Positions 59,501 through 64,000 of a DNA stretch of 64,000 nt are shown one piece after another. A model generated the notes under the pieces. That model searched no databases, had not been told where the DNA came from, and saw only the letters and a program-made list of their open reading frames with translations. Source of the stretch: Spisula solida (lineage: Eukaryota; Mollusca; Bivalvia; Venerida; Mactridae); NCBI GenBank assembly GCA_947247005.1, contig OX365948.1, positions 10,157,455 to 10,221,454 on the forward strand. Reading direction: 5' to 3'. Position 1 is the first letter of the stretch; every line of letters begins with the position of its first letter. A program made the translations under genes and the position numbers.

Positions 59501-59949
59501 GATTTCAACGTTATTCTTGATAGATCTACTTTGGTCCCTGTCGATAGGGCTTATCCGTCACCATTAAAAAGACGATATTATGTAAATGCATCTCAAATGC
59601 ATCATATGAAATTTTCGAAATTAAACAGCAGACTGAGCGACATTTCTATATTTGCTCAATGTTTTCTTATCGGTTTTGTTCAGCCAACGTAATTTCTTGA
59701 CTTTTATCAAAATATTCAAAGTAGTAAAGTAACAGTTAACGTTTCTCTTTTAGCCACCTATGAAGTTTGATTCAATCTTTAAGAATCCATGCTGGTTTGA
59801 AGAAAAGCAGTTGAGATGTTTACCGTATATGTTTCTCATTGGTGTGAAGAAATGTGGGACGGGTGATCTCTTTAAGCGTATAGCAATGCATCCTGATTTT
59901 GTTACTCCTGAATTTAAAGAAGCTCAATGGTTCGCAAGGAAACGCTTCA
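44304..59949 (+). CDS. CHST15-like carbohydrate sulfotransferase, 5' part (2 exons)
   Basis: Golgi type II membrane enzyme of the GalNAc 4-sulfate 6-O-sulfotransferase family, which transfers sulfate from PAPS to position 6 of GalNAc 4-sulfate in chondroitin/dermatan chains. Exon 44304-44585 begins with ATG and encodes a short basic cytosolic tail (MSRKCKRITSVFLNKIY), a hydrophobic signal anchor (LTVCSLMFLVIFVFLFVLF) and stem, ending LLND at donor GTAAGT. Exon 59754-59949 encodes PPMKFDSIFKNPCWF, LRCLPYMFLIGVKKCGTGDL and the segment through FKEAQWFARKRFS. GVKKCGTGDL is the 5'-phosphosulfate-binding loop, with Gly where Thr is usual after CGT. Both joining borders are phase 0. Distance (15 kb) and a short stem leave open a missed exon between them. 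The catalytic 3' part lies right of the window. Molluscs carry many paralogues, so orthology to CHST15 is not claimed. Confidence 0.8.
45240..45312 (-). repeat. tRNA-derived SINE head
   Basis: On the minus strand an A-box-like tggtccagtgcgctgg is followed by a B-box-like ccgggttccattcc. Acceptor arms do not pair well. Confidence 0.55.
45600..46165 (+). repeat. ~194 bp tandem repeat with CGGCCG palindrome (3 copies plus partial)
   Basis: ACGGCCGTA recurs at 45609, 45804 and 45997, and ACGGCCGTG at 46152. Each is followed by tttatt(t/c)ttttatttat and, ~60 bp on, aaagatg(a/g)(a/c)gctctctag. Confidence 0.8.
46652..46724 (+). repeat. tRNA-derived SINE head
   Basis: A-box agtggcctagaggctgg and a strong B-box gggttcgttcccc. 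The 3' acceptor (ctgcgaca) does not pair with the 5' end (gggggca), so it is SINE-like and not a tRNA gene. Confidence 0.65.
47404..48279 (+). pseudogene. LINE ORF1 (coiled coil plus RRM-like), one premature stop
   Basis: RNA-binding chaperone of an L1/Tx1-like retrotransposon, which coats element RNA. The frame opens at ATG 47404 (MTTATPATMDDSKLDLILKK), is broken by one TAA at 47497-47499, then runs to 48279 (292 codons in total). A long heptad-rich coiled coil (about residues 35-145: ERVSGLSERTQSDIEHNKND and onward) is followed by RHGRKYNLLLYGI, the start of the L1 ORF1 RRM-like domain, with FAHAYRLPTRGDGHRPIIVR and FVRYIDRDFVL, and a C-terminal NNKAYQLRHG segment. Apart from the stop it is well preserved, so it is a fairly young copy. 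Confidence 0.85.
48690..49970 (+). repeat. Degenerate ~120-180 bp tandem array, about 9 units
   Basis: The phrase tagtgcttgcctatgtttg followed by gcgacaagaattcaatcggc and gcttttgttcttgtgcatgc recurs near 48710, 48833, 48953, 49102, 49264, 49430, 49618, 49770 and 49913. Each unit also has caaatcatatacctac. It occupies most of the gap between LINE ORF1 and ORF2. Confidence 0.8.
50236..50715. mobile_element. Possible small TIR element (480 bp)
   Basis: ttggggtttcccgg at 50236 is matched inversely by ccggggaaaccccaa at 50701-50715 (one extra base). No clear target duplication is seen, so it is tentative. Confidence 0.4.
51474..55190 (+). pseudogene. LINE ORF2: endonuclease plus reverse transcriptase (L1/Tx1-like)
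   Basis: About 1240 codons. The apurinic-like endonuclease starts at ATG 51474 (TWNLCTFNTKGLSSREKR), with CLLQEIH, VGGDFNVFLD, RLDYFLIS and YRSDHSIV catalytic boxes. The RT carries KSPGSDGISTEFYK, NWRPISLLNVDYKI, QTGFIKGRYIGENVR, FFSDFHKAFDSVDH, GVRQGCPLFPYLF and LFADDAS. The C-terminal finger is CDFCLMHTETQRHLFWEC. Damage: TGA at 52131-52133, a frameshift near 52435, another near 53325 and TAA at 53682-53684. All catalytic residues examined are intact. Clade assignment is from the motif set; the separate ORF1 upstream fits an L1-type two-ORF element. Confidence 0.92.
55191..55560 (+). other. LINE 3' region with C19 tract
   Basis: Low-complexity pyrimidine-rich tail after ORF2: T-rich, a run of 19 C at 55309-55327, a (gtt)n patch near 55450 and ataaaaaaagg near 55521. 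Probably the 3' UTR of the LINE, including a polypurine/polypyrimidine segment as in L1-type elements. Confidence 0.5.
55698..55772 (+). mobile_element. Fragment resembling a mariner-like terminus
   Basis: acgagggtcattcaataaat resembles the ends of many mariner-like elements (gagggtc-ttcaa type). No matching inverted end was found; the sequence continues after the 1 kb insertion at 56781. Confidence 0.35.
55775..56778. mobile_element. Non-autonomous TIR element (1004 bp)
   Basis: Left CAGGGTGTCCCAAAAAAACC and right GGTCCCCGTTTTTTGGGACA followed by CCCTG are inverted copies (~27 bp, few differences). TA lies on both sides (55773-55774 and 56779-56780). No transposase domain is seen in any frame. 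The ends share CAGGGTGT with the MITEs at 24.7 and 25.8 kb. Confidence 0.9.
57718..57850 (-). repeat. Solo LINE 3' end
   Basis: On the minus strand tgtatgggccggtggcctaa then a short AT-rich stretch with aataaag, matching the 3' end of the LINE at 37949-41715 (tatgggccggaggcctc). Confidence 0.45.
59754..59949 (+). CDS. CHST15-like exon 2: PAPS-binding loop
   Basis: Acceptor cttttAG, donor GTACGT at 59950. 65 codons plus one base. Contains NPCWF, LRCLPYMFLIGVKKCGTGDL and EAQWFARKRF. Confidence 0.9.
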
Positions 59950-60105
59950 GTACGTATATATGTATACATTATGTATTGTCTTCACACTCCTCCTTGTTAA
60001 TGTCTTCTTCATAGTACTTATAGTCCTTGACTGACAGTCCAAACTATATACATTTAGTATAGTTTCAGTATCTGCTTTTAACCTTAATTTGTTGCTACAT
60101 CTTAT

Positions 60106-60183
60106 GGGATGGTGGCCGAGTGGTTAAAGCGTTCTCCGATTACCAATCCGGAGGTCCATAGTTCGAATCTCGGCCGGGGCACT
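60106..60183 (+). repeat. tRNA-derived SINE head
   Basis: A-box tggccgagtggttaaagcg and B-box agttcgaatct in a class-II-like layout. The acceptor arm (gggatgg / ggggcac) does not pair. The SINE body appears to continue for a further ~230 bp. Confidence 0.65.
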
Positions 60184-60420
60184 GTAAATTTCAGGAACGC
60201 TTTTCAGTGTTTCACACCACTAGTGATGAACGGATTCTACATTTTGGGTCAGCCCTTATCGAACGTTTATGTACATTTTCTTTTCATTCTGGTTCTCGGC
60301 CTATTGGTGATAATGTGGCCTGGTCTGCGTTCTATATTCAATATGTTTACGTAAATGTATGCAACAACTTGCGATCGATTAGTAAAACGCACTTAGGATT
60401 TGCGTAAGAGGAATACATAG

Positions 60421-60600
60421 TAATAATAATAACAATAATAGTAATAATAATAAATACTTTATTTAAAGAGGCAACACAGTTGGGTATATACCCAGTCTTT
60501 CCTGTGAGCCTCATAATGCATTTACATATATGTACAGATATGAAGGTTACATAAAAACAAAACAACGTAAGTTTATATACACTGCTGAAAGAAAATAATC
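60421..60600 (-). repeat. Minus-strand retroelement 3' tail
   Basis: A (taa)n tract at 60421-60452 followed (on the minus strand, preceded) by ggctcacaggaaagactggg and taaataaag. Layout matches a non-LTR 3' end with trinucleotide tail, as at 37949. Confidence 0.4.
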
Positions 60601-61170
60601 ATACATGTGTGTATAATTTACACAATGTTAACACTTGGGCCATTCGATGCCGAGTTTCATTATTGGGTTCTGTTTTACTAGCAATACGTATATGTCACGT
60701 AAATCTACGTATACGAGTATATACACATTTCTATACATATAGAGCGGGAACCAGAATAACTTACGTGTGGCAGCCAAAGTCAACAGTTCGTTTCAATTTC
60801 TCCACACAAAGCTCTCACATTGATTAGAAATACGCCAAAACTTACGACAGAAAATGAGAAAAAATACCTTAATAAAACGCCTTTGCGCAAATATAGACGT
60901 ACGCGATATTTACGAAACACTAGAGTTATGCAAGCGTAAATGCTTTGATAAAACAGTACCTAAAAGTATCGTATCAACCATATCAACGCATTCAATTGGC
61001 CCACAGCTAACCTATCAGTCGGGACAATAGGCCTACTGTTTTGTCATAGGATATGTTCTATAGTCCGTGCAGGATAATGTGGCAGTCGCGCGACACAATG
61101 TTTTCTGTTTTAAACTATGTCAATGATTGAATTCGGTAAACCATGGTCAAGGTTTTGTATCAAATTAACC

Positions 61171-61262
61171 ATACTTCGTAGCCGAGAGGTTTTAACGTTT
61201 AGTGCGTAGATAACTTAGTAGGGATATCGTTACTTTTGGCTGTGGGTTTGAAACCTTGTCAA
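61171..61262 (+). repeat. tRNA-like SINE remnant
   Basis: A-box-like tagccgagaggttttaacg and B-box-like gggtttgaaacc about 60 bp apart. No acceptor pairing. Confidence 0.45.
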
Positions 61263-61896
61263 GATGTATGTATTTTTTTCTCTTTTTTCATCTTTATACA
61301 TTTAAAAGTAAGATTTTTTACCGTAGAATGGCCTAAAATACATTCCATTCAATAGTGATACATGCCTGTAATTAAAGCTAGTAGCTATTATGAGTGTACA
61401 GCCTAAATATACCTGTACACAATTAACGTGATGTGCACATGTTTTATATTCGATTACTTAGGTATTTCAGGGCATAGAAAACGCACAGAACAGCTCCTAA
61501 GTATTTCAAGTACCAACACAAAGCTAGATACAGTATCTGAGTATCTGAGTGTGACTGTAATTTACTCAGACACTGATCCAGCAGATAAAGTGACGTAACA
61601 TTCGTTTGTATTGTAATGATTTTATATTCTGGTCATATTAGTTGAATTGAATTAAAAGTATATTATCATGAACATGATAAAACAAAGAAAAGTATGTAAT
61701 TAACAAGTCCTAAATACTTACACAGAGAACATTAAAAATACATTTGTAATATGAAAATACTGTGATGAATTCACAAAAATACCAATGACTTCTTTGTAGG
61801 GTTGGACTTATATCGCGCAGTTACAATTTCTGTGCTTTAAACTATCTGAGCTATTACAACATGCATAACTAACTACAATTATTTAGTGCTTACATT

Positions 61897-63069
61897 AGTG
61901 CAGAACAATTACAACTTAGTCTGGATATTTTGTACGAATATTGCAATGTTTGGAAATTAAAAGTCAATATTGGTAAAACAAAAGTAATGTTTTTTAGGAA
62001 AAGCGGATCTTTATCAAATAATTAAAAAATTTATAACGCTGATCAAGAAATTGAAATTGTAAAAACATTTAAATACCTAGGTATCGTATTCACATCAGGT
62101 GGAGCATTTAGTACGGCTCAAAACACGTTATCCACACAAGCCAATAAGGCAATTTTCAAACTTAACAAGTATTTGTATAAGTTTACATATATTGCACCTA
62201 AGCATAAGTTATAATTATTTGATAAACTTGTTTCTCCTATTCTTAGTTACGGTAGCGAAGTTTTTGGTACATCAACCGACATATCTATAGAGAGGGTACA
62301 TTTACAGTTTTGCAAATCATTATTGGGGGTTAAAAAGAACACACAGAACGACTTTATTTACGGAGAATTGGGACGAATATCTTTTACCACAGTTCACTTA
62401 TATAATGTCATAAAATTTTGGACCAAAATTATACAAATGCCACACAATAAATATGTTTTTATTATATATACAGTCTTCTGAAGTCTGACCTTGAGTTAAA
62501 TCAAAACTGCATGAATTGGTGTTATTGTGTAAAGAATTTATTGACTGAACTTGAATTTTATTATACTTGGTTAAATCAAGGTGTTGGAGATTTTAAATTG
62601 TTCCTATCTTCAGTTAAACAAAGACTTACAGACAATTTTGTTCAAAATTGGCACTATCGATTAGAAGAATCAAGCAGAGCCTTATTTTATAAAAATATTT
62701 TTCATTTCAAATTGCAACCCTATTATTAATTTATTAGACAAAATCCGCCAATCTCTCTCAAGACTTAGAACTTCTTCTCATAGATTGTGTATTGAATCAG
62801 GCAGGTGGGAAAAACCAATAGCCATCCCATTAAATGAGAGAAAATGTCAAACATGCAATATTTTGGAAGATGAGTATCACTTTGTGTTAGAATGTCAGTT
62901 ATACCATGATTTAAGAAAAACATACATGTATATACCATTAGAATACCGACGCCACCCAAGTATGTTTAAATTTATTCAATTAATGAAAAATGAAACTGTT
63001 TTGAAAAAGTTAAGCCTGTTTACATACCATGCATTTAATCTCAGGAATGAATTGTTATATTTTAACTGA
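61897..63069 (+). pseudogene. LINE RT C-terminal fragment, related to the minus-strand LINE
   Basis: SAEQLQLSLDILYEYCNVWK, VNIGKTKVMFFRKSG, then KTFKYLGIVFTSGGAF, LFDKLVSPILSYGSEVFG, ERVHLQFCKSLLGVKKNTQN, FVQNWHYRLEESSRALFYKN and the CQTCNILEDEYHFVLECQLY finger. These match in order the C-terminal part of the LINE at 37949-41715 (FDTMVSPILTYGSEIWG, QNWHSEINDSRKAHYYKYF). Several stops and frameshifts. The catalytic core (YADD) is missing, so the copy is 5'-truncated. Confidence 0.85.
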
Positions 63070-64000
63070 TGACGTAATATATTTATGTCAACTGCAGTAA
63101 CACTATATGATAAGTATTATTGTGTGCTTTATTCATCATGTATTGTTGTGCATGCATCCGCTATATTGATCGTTTCTGAATATTTGGGAGCATGAACACT
63201 TTATATGTTGTGCCAAATGTTTGAATTCTTACATTGGTAAGTGTTACGGTCCTTGATTTTAATCCATAACAAAAATATAGGCAATATTGTGTTTGTTTTT
63301 GTACTGCAATTTATCGCGTTGGAGTTATACTGGTATGAAAAGTAAACAAACACTAGTCCATATTAAGTACGTATTTTAACAGTTGCAGTTCAACTTGCAT
63401 GGTATTTAATGAAACGCACAAACAACAAACAATTACATTCTTTGAAAGTTATCTGATATCGATATCGTGTATTGCCTGTAGTGAAATAGACTTGACTGCC
63501 ACATTACCTAGCACGAACTATACATTTACTTGCTGTAGTCCGCCGATGATAACACTAAAATATATTTTCGATGTCTATTTTTGTTCAATCTTGTGCATAA
63601 TCACATTCAATGCACAAACATTTTCGATCTACGATGATAACAAGCGGGCAATCGACCGTGCAGTGTTTATATTATTCATGTTTATTTATTGATAAGGCTA
63701 GACTTATTCCCGGTGAGCTATATTAAAGAAGGATATTTGGAGGGAGAGAATAAATTTACTTTTGAAATTATGGAACACGATCAAATGACAGGGAATGGTC
63801 AGTCAATATAATTAAAAAAAAATGACCAGACAATGTGCCAGAATTTATCCCCCGTAATCCTCTTATCCAACACCTGGCCTGATATACTTCTTCTCCAGGC
63901 GTCACAGACCCATTATAGCATTCTGTTTATTCTTGTTACTTTACCCATTAATAAAGGGAGCATACCACGGCTGGTTATTTTTCCTTTCGTTAAGATATAA

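Larger units (their letters stand above)
44586..59753 (+). other. Intron of 15.2 kb of the CHST15-like gene
   Basis: Holds SINE heads, a 194 bp repeat with a palindromic core (45609-46160), LINE ORF1 (47404-48279), a ~150 bp degenerate tandem array (48690-49970), a possible small TIR element (50236-50715), LINE ORF2 (51474-55190) and a 1 kb TIR element (55775-56778). The stretches 56900-57700 and 57860-59750 show nothing recognisable. Confidence 0.65.
59950..64000 (+). other. Following intron, to the window edge
   Basis: No further sulfotransferase exon is recognised. It contains SINE heads (60106, 61171), a minus-strand LINE 3' tail (60421-60600) and a LINE RT fragment (61897-63069). 63070-64000 is unmarked AT-rich sequence. 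Confidence 0.6.

Noticed and set aside
60106..60183. Functional tRNA-Ser/Leu gene
   Set aside because: A and B boxes are present but acceptor ends do not pair, and the segment continues into a SINE-like body.
63399..63692. 97-residue frame near the right edge
   Set aside because: No domain, no conserved motif, AT-rich intron-like composition; nothing supports coding.
1..64000. CRISPR array, bacterial operon or phage content
   Set aside because: Tandem repeats have no unique equal-length spacers, genes have spliceosomal introns, and no ribosome-binding sites or prokaryotic genes are present.

Overview
Eukaryotic nuclear DNA from an invertebrate animal, AT-rich and intron-rich. The type of interspersed repeat (gene-sized introns full of 150-180 bp tandem units, tRNA-headed SINEs, TA-targeted inverted-repeat elements, several LINE clades) points to a mollusc, most likely a bivalve. 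The species cannot be named from this window.

Two protein-coding genes are supported, both on the + strand and both cut by a window edge. (1) Positions 693-28770 carry the last 12 coding exons (484 residues) of a choline transporter-like protein of the SLC44A1/CTL1 type. Every exon has GT/AG borders with compatible phases, and the protein reads through to a stop; the first ~170 residues lie upstream of the window. (2) Positions 44304-59949 carry the first two recognisable coding exons of a CHST15-like (GalNAc 4-sulfate 6-O) sulfotransferase: a signal-anchor exon, then, after a ~15 kb intron, the exon with the PAPS-binding loop. The rest lies beyond the right edge.

The remainder is repeat-dominated. 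The SLC44A1 introns hold five families of ~150-180 bp tandem units, minisatellites with units of 34, 36, 47 and 51 bp, a perfect 125 bp duplication, a pair of small TIR elements (24.7 and 25.8 kb), a pogo-like non-autonomous element (15.4-16.3 kb) and a TIR element that landed inside a minisatellite (2.4-3.3 kb). The intergenic stretch 28.8-44.3 kb holds a 35 bp palindromic minisatellite and a ~63 bp minisatellite whose copies run in opposite directions on either side of a 5'-truncated minus-strand LINE (37.9-41.7 kb); two further LINE remnants lie at 36.2-37.5 and 43.2-43.7 kb. The CHST15 intron holds an L1/Tx1-like LINE (ORF1 at 47.4 kb, ORF2 at 51.5-55.2 kb, both broken) and a 1 kb TIR element inserted in what looks like an older mariner-like end.

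The most unusual structure is at 12769-14400: exactly 32 copies of a 51 bp unit that spans the 3' end of SLC44A1 exon 4 together with its splice donor. The result is 32 evenly spaced, phase-identical donor sites, 30 of them keeping GTA, in front of one acceptor. The first 17 donors can be used without meeting a stop, so the gene could in principle add 17 residues at a time to a membrane segment, or the transcript could act as a dense U1-binding platform.
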